In this document: piece after piece, positions 53,225-62,067 of the stretch
Position numbering within the stretch: the first letter of the stretch is position 1
Layout: each line of letters opens with the position of its first letter
Source of the DNA: Mycolicibacterium aurum
GTDB taxonomy: Bacteria > Actinomycetota > Actinomycetes > Mycobacteriales > Mycobacteriaceae
Assembly (NCBI RefSeq): GCF_900637195.1
Contig: NZ_LR134356.1
Coordinates: 3,720,001-3,784,000, forward strand
Reading direction: 5' to 3'
DNA: 64,000 nt
Position numbers and translations under genes: made by a program
The notes under the pieces: generated by a model
Seen by the model: only the letters and a program-made list of their open reading frames with translations
Database searches by the model: none
What the model was told of the DNA's origin: nothing

Positions 53225-53918
53225 GGTCGGCCCTGCGCTGCACCATCATCCGTACCAGTAACACACCTGTGAACGCCGCGAAGGCGCACACCAACATCTG
53301 ACCGGGAACCACCAGCCACGCAATGACCGCACATGCCGCCGCGCACACCGCCGTGAGCCGGTCCGGCCGCTGCCGATACGCGTCGATGCCGAGCACGATG
53401 AACAGTGCGGTCAACGCGAAGTCGAGCCCCACCAGCCGATCGATGGGCAACGCCTCGCCGACCAGACCGCCGAGGGTCGCACCGGCAACCCACAGCAGAT
53501 GAAAGCACAGCTGCATCAGCAGGATCGGCCGGGTGGTCCACGTCCGAGCCTCCGGGCTGACGCCGACTGCGTAGGCCTCGTCAGACAGCGTGTAGGTGCT
53601 GTAGACCTTGGCCGCCACACCGTGGACCCGGTGCAGGGGGAACGACAGCGCGTAGAACACGTGCCGTGAGTTCACCACGAACGTGGTCAGCGCCACCGTC
53701 GCCAGAGGCGCGGCCGTCGCAGCGAGGTGCACCATGAGGAATTCCAGCGACCCGGCGTAGATGACCGCGGCGAACACCGGTGCCCACCACCACGCCAGCC
53801 CGGCGTGCACCACCAGCAGTCCCAACGCAGTACCGAGCGGGATGAACGCGAGCCCGATCGGCGCCGACAAGGCCAGGACGGTACGCAGCGAGTGGTCGGG
53901 CTCCGGACTGTGCGACAA
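53217..53918 (-). CDS. AzlC family branched-chain amino-acid exporter subunit
   Basis: The 233-residue permease has AzlC signatures ALSAPIGLAFIPLGTALGLL, AGSLEFLMVHLAATA and FVVNSRHVFYALSFPLHRV, with about seven helices. The longest frame begins at GTG 53927, but that GTG lies within the Shine-Dalgarno AGGAGG; the TTG at 53918 sits 8 bases after the same site, so TTG is the better start. azlD overlaps downstream. The gene is divergent from the hydrolase at 53964. Confidence 0.87.
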   Translation of the reverse strand: MSHSPEPDHSLRTVLALSAPIGLAFIPLGTALGLLVVHAGLAWWWAPVFAAVIYAGSLEFLMVHLAATAAPLATVALTTFVVNSRHVFYALSFPLHRVHGVAAKVYSTYTLSDEAYAVGVSPEARTWTTRPILLMQLCFHLLWVAGATLGGLVGEALPIDRLVGLDFALTALFIVLGIDAYRQRPDRLTAVCAAACAVIAWLVVPGQMLVCAFAAFTGVLLVRMMVQRRADRA

Positions 53919-53963
53919 GCAAAACACCTCCTGAACGTGGTATCGCCAGCTAGCTTTTCACGA

Positions 53964-54968
53964 GTGAAGATCTTCGACGAGTGGCGGCACGACGGCACGG
54001 TGTTGCCGTGGAGATCCACCACGGCGGCCAACGACGGAACCGAGGTCGAAGTGTTCAGCCGCCGCTGTGGGACCCCGGACGCTCCCGCACTCGTCTGCGT
54101 GCACGGCTTCCCGACCTCCGGCATCGACTACTACGGACTGAGCCGCGAACTGGCATCCGAGTTCGATATCTACGTACTGGACTTCCCCGGCTACGGGTTG
54201 TCGGGTAAGCCGCAGGAACCGTATGTCTATTCGCTCTACGACGACGCCCGGCTCCTCGTGCATGCGATCACCGACGTGTGGCAGCTGAACGAGTACCGGA
54301 TGGTCACCCACGACCGCGGCAGCAGCATCGGCATGATCGCGCTCGGGATGCTGGACGACGCCGGCCGGCTTCCCGCCGACGTCTTCATGACGAATGCGAA
54401 CATCTTTCTGCCGCTGGCGAACCTGACCGCATTCCAGGTGGCACTCCTCGACGACAACACCGGCAGGGCGACCGCGGCCGCCGTCACCGCTGAGATGCTG
54501 GCCACTGGGCTGGGCGCGACCACGTTCATGCCTCGACGATCGCTGGACGACCCCGAGATCGCAGCGTTGGCGCAATGTTTCGCGTACAACGACGGAATCC
54601 GGGTGCTGCCTGACACAGTCAGGTACCTGCACGAGCGCGCCGCCGACGAAACCGGCTGGCTGCAACGCTTGTCGACCATCGACGTCGACACCACGCTGGT
54701 CTGGGGACTGCACGACAGCGTTGCGCCCCTGCGCGTGGCCAACCACGTGTGGCAGTCCTACCTCAAGACCAAGCCGGGCCGGAACCGCTACTGGGTGGTG
54801 CCCGGTGCCGACCACTACCTGCAGTGCGACGCACCCGGGGAGCTGGCTGAGATCATCCGGCTGACCGCGCAGGGCACCGCTGTCGCCCTTCAGACCCTCG
54901 GTGATCGACCCGACGGTGCCGTGCTGGTGGATCAGACAGCGACGGCCGATGATGCTGCCGCACCGTAG
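53964..54968 (+). CDS. Alpha/beta hydrolase, epoxide-hydrolase/haloalkane-dehalogenase-like
   Basis: The 334-residue hydrolase has the oxyanion HGFPTSGIDYYGL (near residue 50), nucleophile-elbow VTHDRGSSIGMIAL with Asp where esterases have Ser, second Asp in VWGLHDSVAPL, and the catalytic His in PGADHYLQCDAPGE. Asp nucleophile in HDRGS is the hallmark of epoxide hydrolases and haloalkane dehalogenases. A TAGCTT box 8 bases before the GTG 53964 suggests a leaderless transcript. Its 3' end overlaps the convergent metallopeptidase gene by 37 bp. Confidence 0.85.
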   Translation: MKIFDEWRHDGTVLPWRSTTAANDGTEVEVFSRRCGTPDAPALVCVHGFPTSGIDYYGLSRELASEFDIYVLDFPGYGLSGKPQEPYVYSLYDDARLLVHAITDVWQLNEYRMVTHDRGSSIGMIALGMLDDAGRLPADVFMTNANIFLPLANLTAFQVALLDDNTGRATAAAVTAEMLATGLGATTFMPRRSLDDPEIAALAQCFAYNDGIRVLPDTVRYLHERAADETGWLQRLSTIDVDTTLVWGLHDSVAPLRVANHVWQSYLKTKPGRNRYWVVPGADHYLQCDAPGELAEIIRLTAQGTAVALQTLGDRPDGAVLVDQTATADDAAAP

Positions 54969-57670
54969 ATTTCGACTGCATCGAAGGCGGCGGCGATGGC
55001 GCTGCGTTGCGCCGAGGTGAGGCCCTGCGCCTGAGCGGCGCTGAGCACCGCAGCCCGGCCGTCGACGAACGTGGCGGTGGAGTTCAGCCGCCCCAGCGAG
55101 TGGTAGAACACCGTGGCCCACGTCTGCGCCGAGACGCCGCTGGTTGCGACGTCGGTCATCATCAGGTACGCAGCGTGGCCGAAGATGGTGCTGTTGACGT
55201 GCTCGCCGCCGTCGTCGCCCGATCCGGTGTAGCGGCTGCTGTATCTGGTTCGGTACGGCCCGTAGGACGTCGTGATCGCACTGGGATTGGCCAGGTTTCG
55301 GATGGCGCCGAGGTCGGAGTCCTCTCCGATCAGCCAGCGACCGGCGTCGGTCTTGCCCTCGATCAACAGGCCCAGGATGTCGGCGTATGCCTCGTTGAGC
55401 GCTCCGGACTCGCCGTAGTCCAGCACCGGCGCGCCGTTGCCGACGACGCTGGTGACCACCGCGTGGGTGTATTCATGGGCGACGATGTCGAGCGCCGCCT
55501 GCAGGTAACCCTTGTCGCCGAAGGCGAATTGCTTGATGGTGGGGTCCCAGAAGGCGTTTGCGTACCCCGTGCCCGTTTTCGGGTTGTACTTGATGCTGAC
55601 GATGATCGGCGCGCCCGCATTGTCATACGACGTGCGGCCCAGCACGTCGGCGAAGAAGTCGTAGACCACCGCGGTGTTGGCGTGCGCGGACACCGCCGCC
55701 TTGTCCCAGCCGAGCCAGCTGCGCTTGACCACCTTGCCCGGCAGGGTCGGGCCGCCCAGTCCCCACATGCTGTAGGAAGTCTTGTAGGTCGTGATGCCGC
55801 GGCCGCCGTCGACCATTTCGGTAGTGCGGAACCACAGCACGGTCCTGGTATCGACCGTGATGGCGCGGGAGTCTCCGAGCCAGTCGTTGGCCGTGGTGAC
55901 CGAGGCGACGGGCTGTACAGCCGAGAACGTCACGATGACCTCGCCCGCTGTGGCTCCGTCGGCCTGGATCAGATAGGTCGCGCCGGGCGAGGACATGTCG
56001 CCCGTGTCCGGCAGCCGGACAACCGCCCGCCAGGCCAGGCTGGGCGCAATCTCGTCGTCGAGCGCCTGGACGACCAGCTCCGAGGTGAATGTGCTCAGCG
56101 ACAGCAGCTTGTCGAGGTCACCGGGCCGGGCGCCGGTTCCGAGGAACGCCGTCCCCGCGATCAGATGCACTTCGGCGGCCTCGTCGACCGAAGCGTCGGG
56201 GGTCACGTCGAACCCCTCGCCGATGCCGCGGTAGTAGTTGAACACGCTGGTGACGTGACCCTCGGCATCGGTCACGAGAATCACTTCGCTCCCGAGGACG
56301 GGTATGCCGCGGTAGTTCTCGGCAAAGCGATAGAAGTGCTCGGCGGTGTCGCCCATGCCGGCGCTCGAGGTGGTGACGGCGGCCGGATCGGCGAACCCGG
56401 CGACGGCGCCGAATACGGGTGCCAGCGCGTTGAGTACAGCAGCTGCATCGGCGGCGTTGACCACCACCTCATCGGTGAATCGGCCCTCGATGACGCTGAC
56501 GGCGCCCCTGCGGTCGGTCACGATCCCGACGCCGTCGCGCGACGCCAGCTCGCCGATGTCATACGTCGGCGAAACGCCCTGCCTCACTGGGCTTCCCGAG
56601 GCCACGACGACCGTCACCTCGGTCGGCTTGCTGAGCCCGAGCAGACCGAGCAGGCCGTGTACGTGGAACGGGTTGCCGGAGGTGTCGTCGATCCGGACGG
56701 TGAACTGGTCGGCACGGCCCGCAGCGGAAGCACCGGGGACGTAGCTGAAGTGGCCCTGTGCGTCGATGCTGACCCGGCCGTAGGCGGGCCCCGCGGCGAG
56801 GGTGTAGGTGAGGGCGACGTCGTCGTAGTCGACGGCGTTGAGGCTGCCGGTCACGGTGCCGCCGGGGCCGGGGCCCGAGATCGTCACGTCGGCGGTCGGG
56901 CGTTGATTGTTCCAGGTGTACTGGGTCTGGCGGACCGCGAGCCAGAGGGATTGGACCAGCGCCGAGACCGGTGTCGCGGGGGCGGGTCCGTTGCCGGCCA
57001 GCGGCCGCACCCCCACCCACGTCAGCAGATCGGAGAAGATGGTCTCGACGGTGACAGGTCGCGCACTCACCAGGGTGCGCACCGTTCCGGCCGACGTCGT
57101 CGGGACTGTGACGGTTGCCGATAGGGGCTTTGTCGCCGCTGCGGTACTGACCGCGTCAGTGACTGAGGCCGTATCTGCGGGCGAGTCATCCCGGGGCGCC
57201 GCGGCCGAGTCGCCGATCGAGTCCTCACCGGCCTCGCTGTCGACGTCCGTGCTGTCAGCGGTGACGGTTGAACGCTGCCGCGAGCTGACGCCCCGGTCGT
57301 CGGCCCTGGCATCAGATGTCTCGTCGGCGACGTCGCGGTCTGCCGCCTCGTCCGCCTCTTCGGCCTCAGCGGCCTCTTCGGCCTCGCGTGCCTCAGCGGT
57401 CAGGTCGGCGTCGGTCTCGTCGTCGTCGGCGGAATCTGGCGAACTGTCGCCCGTCGAGGCGTCGGCGTCGGTCGCAGCGGACGGGGCCGACGCCGACGGA
57501 CCGGCGTCGGACGTCTCGCCGGACTGGGTGGCGCCCGCAGATTCGGATGGACTTGCGGCGGCAACACCCTGGCCGACCACCAGGCCCATCCCTATCCCGG
57601 CGAGCACGACGCCGGAGTAGACGCCGCGCCAGGGCAAGTTCGGTGTGCGAGGTGTAGAGCACCAGTCCAT
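54932..57670 (-). CDS. Secreted thermolysin-family (M4) metallopeptidase with long acidic N-terminal region
   Basis: The 912-residue protein has a signal-like hydrophobic segment (VYSGVVLAGIGMGLVVG, about residues 18-35), then a 200-residue acidic, Ser/Ala/Asp/Glu-rich disordered region (for example DDDETDADLTAEAREAEEAA). An Ig/cadherin-like beta region and FTP/PepSY-like propeptide sequences (FYRFAENYRGIPVLGSEVIL) follow, then an M4 catalytic domain with HEYTH at residues 732-736, E760 and D764 in GALNEAYAD, and EHVNSTIFGHAAYLM at the C-terminal end. Zinc peptidase of the thermolysin type acting outside the cell is strongly expected. M4 enzymes are not typical of the M. tuberculosis proteome. 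Confidence 0.88.
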   Translation of the reverse strand: MDWCSTPRTPNLPWRGVYSGVVLAGIGMGLVVGQGVAAASPSESAGATQSGETSDAGPSASAPSAATDADASTGDSSPDSADDDETDADLTAEAREAEEAAEAEEADEAADRDVADETSDARADDRGVSSRQRSTVTADSTDVDSEAGEDSIGDSAAAPRDDSPADTASVTDAVSTAAATKPLSATVTVPTTSAGTVRTLVSARPVTVETIFSDLLTWVGVRPLAGNGPAPATPVSALVQSLWLAVRQTQYTWNNQRPTADVTISGPGPGGTVTGSLNAVDYDDVALTYTLAAGPAYGRVSIDAQGHFSYVPGASAAGRADQFTVRIDDTSGNPFHVHGLLGLLGLSKPTEVTVVVASGSPVRQGVSPTYDIGELASRDGVGIVTDRRGAVSVIEGRFTDEVVVNAADAAAVLNALAPVFGAVAGFADPAAVTTSSAGMGDTAEHFYRFAENYRGIPVLGSEVILVTDAEGHVTSVFNYYRGIGEGFDVTPDASVDEAAEVHLIAGTAFLGTGARPGDLDKLLSLSTFTSELVVQALDDEIAPSLAWRAVVRLPDTGDMSSPGATYLIQADGATAGEVIVTFSAVQPVASVTTANDWLGDSRAITVDTRTVLWFRTTEMVDGGRGITTYKTSYSMWGLGGPTLPGKVVKRSWLGWDKAAVSAHANTAVVYDFFADVLGRTSYDNAGAPIIVSIKYNPKTGTGYANAFWDPTIKQFAFGDKGYLQAALDIVAHEYTHAVVTSVVGNGAPVLDYGESGALNEAYADILGLLIEGKTDAGRWLIGEDSDLGAIRNLANPSAITTSYGPYRTRYSSRYTGSGDDGGEHVNSTIFGHAAYLMMTDVATSGVSAQTWATVFYHSLGRLNSTATFVDGRAAVLSAAQAQGLTSAQRSAIAAAFDAVEIYGAAASSAVAV

Positions 57671-57756
57671 GTCGACCCCCCAGCCGTTGACCGTTGGGCA
57701 GACCGTACCACCCGCCAGCAAACTCACCGAGGTTCTGACGGTATTGGCGATTCGAC

Positions 57757-59952
57757 TCAGCCGGCAGTGCTGACGGTGTCGCCCACCGGCTCGAGCCGTA
57801 CCGCGACACCGTTGAGTACCGACATGCCGGCCAGGCGTTCCAGGTCGGCGGCATCGTTGGATGTCAGCTCGTTGACGTTGGCTCCGCCGGAGCGGTTGGC
57901 CAGCTGCCATCCGCCGCGATGACCCCACCCATGTGGGATCGCCACGGTGCCGTGGGCGACCTCGTCGGTGATGAGGACTTCGGTCTCGATCGCGCCGTAC
58001 GGCGACGTGATGCGCACCAGATGCTTGTCGGTCAGTCCGGCCGCGGCGGCGTCGGCGGGGTGAACCCTGGCGCGATGGCGCCGGTCGCCCTTCATCAGCG
58101 TCGGGCTGTTGTGCATCCAGGAGTTCTGGGAACGCATCTCACGCAGGCCGATCGCCATCAGTGGGAAGTCCGGGTCATCAGGGTGACGTTCGCCGAGCCG
58201 TCGCAGTTCCGCGACGATCTCCGCCGGCGCCAGGACGACCTTTGCGCCGGGCTGGCGGACCGTGTCGGCGCGGATGCCGGTCCTTGCGTGTTCGGCGAGC
58301 ACGATGCCGTGCGGATTGGCGCGCAACCGCCGCGGGTTGATGCCCTTGCGGCGAAGTCCGAATCTGTCGCCGTACGGGCCGACCCGCATCAGTATCTCCA
58401 TCAACCGGCGCGGGGTGAGGCGCCCGATACCTCGCCGGTCGAGCCAGCTCAACACACCGTTGAGCCGTAGCAGCGGGCCGGTGGCGAACAGTGAAAGCCC
58501 CATGCGGTGGGCCAGCTCGTCGAACACCTCCCACTCGCTGCGCGCCTGACCGTACGGCTCAAGCACAGGTTCGGCGGCCTGGATGAACACCGTCGGGGAA
58601 CAGTTCGCGAAGCTGTAGGGAACGTCGTAGCGCTCGAGGAAAGTGGTGGACGGAAGCACGTAGTCGGCGTGCCGGTTGGTCTCGTTGACGTACAGATCCA
58701 GTGACACCAGCAGATCGAGTTCGCCGAGCGCCTTCTCCAGCATCGGCCCATTCGGCACACTCAGCACGGGATTGCCTGCGGTGACGAACAGTGCCCGCAG
58801 CTGTCCGTCGCCGGGGGTGATGATCTCCTCGGCGAGCAGAGCGGCCGGGTACGTGCTCATGACCTCCGGCAGGTCACCGATGCGCGACCTCGCCGAGTTG
58901 TACGTCATCCTGCCGGACCTCTCCCCCATGTCTTCCAGGGGAATCACCGCCTGGGAGAACAGCATTCCGCCGGCGCGGTCCAGGTTGCCGGTGACAATGC
59001 TCAGCGCGTCGAGTAGATGGCACACCAGGGTGCCGTGTCGGCCCAGGCATGCGCCGGTGCGACCGTAGGCGACGGCACTGGGCGCGGCGGCGAAGTCCCG
59101 GGCGAGCGTGCGCAGTACATCGGGAGCCACCCCGGTGCGGGCCGCGGTGTCCTCCGGCGGAAAGGCTTCGACGATTTCGCGCAGCTGCTTCCAGCCGACT
59201 GTCTGTTCGGCCAATGCTGTGGCGTCGGCCAGGTTCTCACCGAAGATGACGTGCAGCATCGACAGGAGCAGCCAGGCGTCGGAATCGGGACGCACCGGGA
59301 GATGTTCGTAGGCGCGGGCTGTCTCGGTGCGCCGAGGGTCGACCACCACGACACGGCCGCCGCGGCGGACGATTCCTGCCAGATCATCCTTGACCCGTGG
59401 TGTGCGAACCGCACTGCCATGGGACACAAGAGGATTGGCCCCGAGCATGAACAGGAAGTCGGTGCGGGGCAGATCCGGGAACGGAATCTGGGTGGCCGCG
59501 CCGTAGAGCAACTTGCTCGCAACGAAGCGCGAGTTGATGTCTTGGGAGCCGGACGAGTACTGGTGGTGACCGCCGAGGCGGCTCAGGAACAGGCCGGACC
59601 AGATGCCGCTGGCGTAACCGAAGGCGACCGGATTGCCGAAATACTGCCCGACGGCGCCACCGCCGTGCTCGGCCACGATGCCGGTGAGGCGCGCGGCGAT
59701 GTCGTCCAGTGCGACGTCCCAGCTGACCTCCTCGAAGCCGCCGTCCGCGCGTCGGCGCAACGGCGACAGGACCCGGTCGGCGTCGTTTTGCACGTCGCTG
59801 AAGGCGATCCCCTTCGGGCACGCCCGCCCGCGGGACAGGGGATTGTCGGGGTCTGGGCGCAGGGACTGCAGCCTGCCGTCGTCGACCGTCGCGATGAGGC
59901 CGCAGAGGGCTTCACAGATCCGGCAATACGTGACGCGTTGCTCGACCGCCAT
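57757..59952 (-). CDS. Molybdopterin oxidoreductase (DMSO reductase family) with N-terminal iron-sulfur cluster
   Basis: The 731-residue protein has a [4Fe-4S] binding CxxC-x3-C-x27-C (C10, C13, C17, C45) and the molybdopterin domains: PLSRGRACPKGIAF, AVGQYFGNPVAFGYASGIWS, FLFMLGANPLVSHGSAVRTP and the C-terminal MGD-binding EVLITDEVAHGTVAIPHGWG. It belongs to the formate dehydrogenase/nitrate reductase type with bis-MGD. No Tat signal or partner subunit is adjacent, so a cytoplasmic enzyme with an unknown electron partner is likely. TAATCT seven bases before the ATG implies a leaderless mRNA. A TetR gene lies 42 bp upstream on the same strand. Confidence 0.9.
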   Translation of the reverse strand: MAVEQRVTYCRICEALCGLIATVDDGRLQSLRPDPDNPLSRGRACPKGIAFSDVQNDADRVLSPLRRRADGGFEEVSWDVALDDIAARLTGIVAEHGGGAVGQYFGNPVAFGYASGIWSGLFLSRLGGHHQYSSGSQDINSRFVASKLLYGAATQIPFPDLPRTDFLFMLGANPLVSHGSAVRTPRVKDDLAGIVRRGGRVVVVDPRRTETARAYEHLPVRPDSDAWLLLSMLHVIFGENLADATALAEQTVGWKQLREIVEAFPPEDTAARTGVAPDVLRTLARDFAAAPSAVAYGRTGACLGRHGTLVCHLLDALSIVTGNLDRAGGMLFSQAVIPLEDMGERSGRMTYNSARSRIGDLPEVMSTYPAALLAEEIITPGDGQLRALFVTAGNPVLSVPNGPMLEKALGELDLLVSLDLYVNETNRHADYVLPSTTFLERYDVPYSFANCSPTVFIQAAEPVLEPYGQARSEWEVFDELAHRMGLSLFATGPLLRLNGVLSWLDRRGIGRLTPRRLMEILMRVGPYGDRFGLRRKGINPRRLRANPHGIVLAEHARTGIRADTVRQPGAKVVLAPAEIVAELRRLGERHPDDPDFPLMAIGLREMRSQNSWMHNSPTLMKGDRRHRARVHPADAAAAGLTDKHLVRITSPYGAIETEVLITDEVAHGTVAIPHGWGHRGGWQLANRSGGANVNELTSNDAADLERLAGMSVLNGVAVRLEPVGDTVSTAG

Positions 59953-59994
59953 CGACCTAGATTATGCAGCCGGATAAATAATGGTCAAGGAACG

Positions 59995-60654
59995 TCAGGA
60001 ATCTCCACTGCCCCGTAGCCCGCCGCAGGTGAACTCGATGAGCTGCTCAAGCCATTCGGGGTCGAGTCCGCCCGGACCCAGCGGTCGGCGGTAGGCCGCC
60101 AGATCGGCGCCGGCCAGCGCGGCGATCATCGAGTACATCGCCAGCGCGGCGCGCTGCTGGACCGCCACGGTGTCCAGCCCCGGGATGGCCCGCCCCGCCG
60201 CCGCCACGAACAGTTCGGGCAGCCCGGGATCGCCGTCGAGCGACTCGCGCCAGATCGGGTCGTCGACGAGGGCGAGTTGGGTCATCACCTTCAGCCAGGA
60301 CAAGCCGTGCACCGGGTCGTGCTCGAGCAGCGCCACATGCGGTCTCAACAAGGACTCGACGACGTCGCGAACTCCGATGTCGCCGGGCGCCGAGACGAGT
60401 GCGCTCAGATGACCGGCGATGGCCGGTGTGATGTCGCTCGACCGGCGGTGCGCGACCGCGGCGATCAGACCTCTCTTGGTCGGAAAGTGGTACATGACAG
60501 AGCGATTGGCGACGCCGGCGGCACGGGCCACGGATCGCAGGGAGACGGCGCCGATCGAGGACTCACCGAACATCCGCTCGGCGGTGTCGAGTATCAGTCC
60601 CCGGATGTCCACATCGCCGCGGGGGCCCCGCCGGCGAACCGTGGCTTCGGCCAT
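59995..60654 (-). CDS. TetR-family transcriptional regulator
   Basis: The 219-residue protein has a TetR DNA-binding domain (RGLILDTAERMFGESSIGAV, then VARAAGVANRSVMYHFPTK, residues 18-60) and a helical effector domain. It precedes the molybdopterin oxidoreductase gene on the same strand by 42 bp and may control it. TACCCT seven bases before the ATG 60654 suggests a leaderless transcript. Confidence 0.9.
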   Translation of the reverse strand: MAEATVRRRGPRGDVDIRGLILDTAERMFGESSIGAVSLRSVARAAGVANRSVMYHFPTKRGLIAAVAHRRSSDITPAIAGHLSALVSAPGDIGVRDVVESLLRPHVALLEHDPVHGLSWLKVMTQLALVDDPIWRESLDGDPGLPELFVAAAGRAIPGLDTVAVQQRAALAMYSMIAALAGADLAAYRRPLGPGGLDPEWLEQLIEFTCGGLRGSGDS

Positions 60655-60696
60655 CCGCTCAGGGTAGCGACAGATCCGCGATTCGACGGGTGGCCG

Positions 60697-61581
60697 CTAG
60701 TCGATACGCCTGTTCCATGCGACAACGTAGATCAGCATCGACACGACCAGCCCGAGGATCACCCACATGACGAGGCCGACGTCGATCCACGCGCCGGGCG
60801 GTGGCGCCCCCGGCAGGATGTTCCGTAGCGGCACGATCGCGAACAACATCGCCGCATACCAGGTCAGGAACGGCATCTGAAACTCCTTGCGCCCGCGGTA
60901 CACCTTCAACGATGTGTACAGCGCGAGCGCGGGGAGCATGACGAGCACCAGGCAGATGCCGATGTCGAACGCGAGCGGACCGAGCGCCCGCCTGAGCGTG
61001 AGCGTCACCGCCTCGTCGCCCGCCTCGGAATAGGACTGTGGTGACGGTGGCGCGGCGGCGCTGGAGATGTCCCAGCCCTGGATGGCCGCCTCGATTTCGA
61101 CGCGGGCCGGCCTGAATTCCCGTTCGTCGCCCTCACCGACGAGCACGTCGGCGCTGATCGCGTCCGTGGTGTAGGTGTCGAACGGCCACGTCGTCGGGTC
61201 GCCGCCGACGTCGATGGTGGTGGCCACCTCGGCCGGAGCTGCCCCGGCGGGAAACTTCATGTCGCCCAGCGTGTTCCACGGGTAGAGCCGGACGGACAGG
61301 TCCTCGGTGAGCACGTCCAGGCGTGGATCTGTCAATGCGTCGTCGGGAATGACCAGGACTTTGGCCTCAAGTCGGTTGTCCACGGTCTTGATGCCGGTGA
61401 CGGTGACCAGAACGACGGTCTCCGAGCCGTCGCCGAAATCCGGGCTGTCCAGCTCGCGGGCAGACCCGGAGAAGAACCAGTAGGCGAACAGCGACCCCGC
61501 GTACAGGAGTGCCACGCCGAGAATCACGACGACGACGGTGGCGGCTCCACGCTTTCCGGTTTCCCCGCTGGGCTGCATCAT
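60697..61581 (-). CDS. DUF4436 membrane protein
   Basis: The 294-residue protein has an N-terminal helix (TVVVVILGVALLYAGSLFAYW, about residues 15-35), a beta-rich outside domain (about residues 40-180), and three C-terminal helices (LAFDIGICLVLVMLPALALY, then LTWYAAMLFAIVPLRNILPG and VGLVMWVILGLVVSMLIYVV). The pattern matches DUF4436, of unknown function and frequent in mycobacteria. ATG 61581 is supported by GGAGG 5 bases upstream; an upstream GTG at 61593 would overlap that site. Confidence 0.85.
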   Translation of the reverse strand: MMQPSGETGKRGAATVVVVILGVALLYAGSLFAYWFFSGSARELDSPDFGDGSETVVLVTVTGIKTVDNRLEAKVLVIPDDALTDPRLDVLTEDLSVRLYPWNTLGDMKFPAGAAPAEVATTIDVGGDPTTWPFDTYTTDAISADVLVGEGDEREFRPARVEIEAAIQGWDISSAAAPPSPQSYSEAGDEAVTLTLRRALGPLAFDIGICLVLVMLPALALYTSLKVYRGRKEFQMPFLTWYAAMLFAIVPLRNILPGAPPPGAWIDVGLVMWVILGLVVSMLIYVVAWNRRID

Positions 61582-61639
61582 GTGCACCTCCACCGCGAAA
61601 TATTACGCAGGCGTCAGTTTTGATGTACCGAATTCCGCA

Positions 61640-61939
61640 TCATTGCGGGTCGCCGGTCAGGAAACGCACCTCGGCGACGTCGTACTCCGCAACCGACGCG
61701 GACTGAATCGCGGCCGATTGGCCGCCGTCAGGTCCGCTGCCGCGGAAGGCATCGACGTCGGCCTGGGACTCCCAGCGCTCGAAGATGTTGATGCGATCGG
61801 ATTCCAACAGATCGGCGGTGATGGCGAAATCCAGACATCCCGGCGTGCGACGCGCCTGTTCGACCACACCCCGGCAGTCAGCCAGATAGCCGTCCCGCAC
61901 GTCGGGGGCGACGACGATATGACCCGCGACGATCACCAC
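61640..61939 (-). CDS. Antibiotic biosynthesis monooxygenase (ABM) domain protein
   Basis: The 99-residue ferredoxin-like ABM protein has VIVAGHIVVAPDVRDGYLAD at the start, EQARRTPGCLDFAITADLL, and NIFERWESQADVDAFRGS, the family pattern of small cofactor-free monooxygenases and quinol-processing enzymes. A GTG at 61939 is supported by AGGAGG six bases upstream. It is a single gene between DUF4436 and the PhoD-like gene. Confidence 0.87.
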   Translation of the reverse strand: MVIVAGHIVVAPDVRDGYLADCRGVVEQARRTPGCLDFAITADLLESDRINIFERWESQADVDAFRGSGPDGGQSAAIQSASVAEYDVAEVRFLTGDPQ

Positions 61940-62067
61940 GAGCAGCCTCCTCTTCTGATGTGTGTGTGCACAACTCGACGTATGGACACGGCAGCCGCGC
62001 CGAAATCATCGGATGCCCGGTGGCGTGGTGAACCAGCCGGGCTGTACTCAGCCGGCCCGCCTAGGCT

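Noticed and set aside
53919..53927. GTG 53927 as azlC start
   Set aside because: It lies inside the Shine-Dalgarno sequence; TTG 53918 is correctly spaced.
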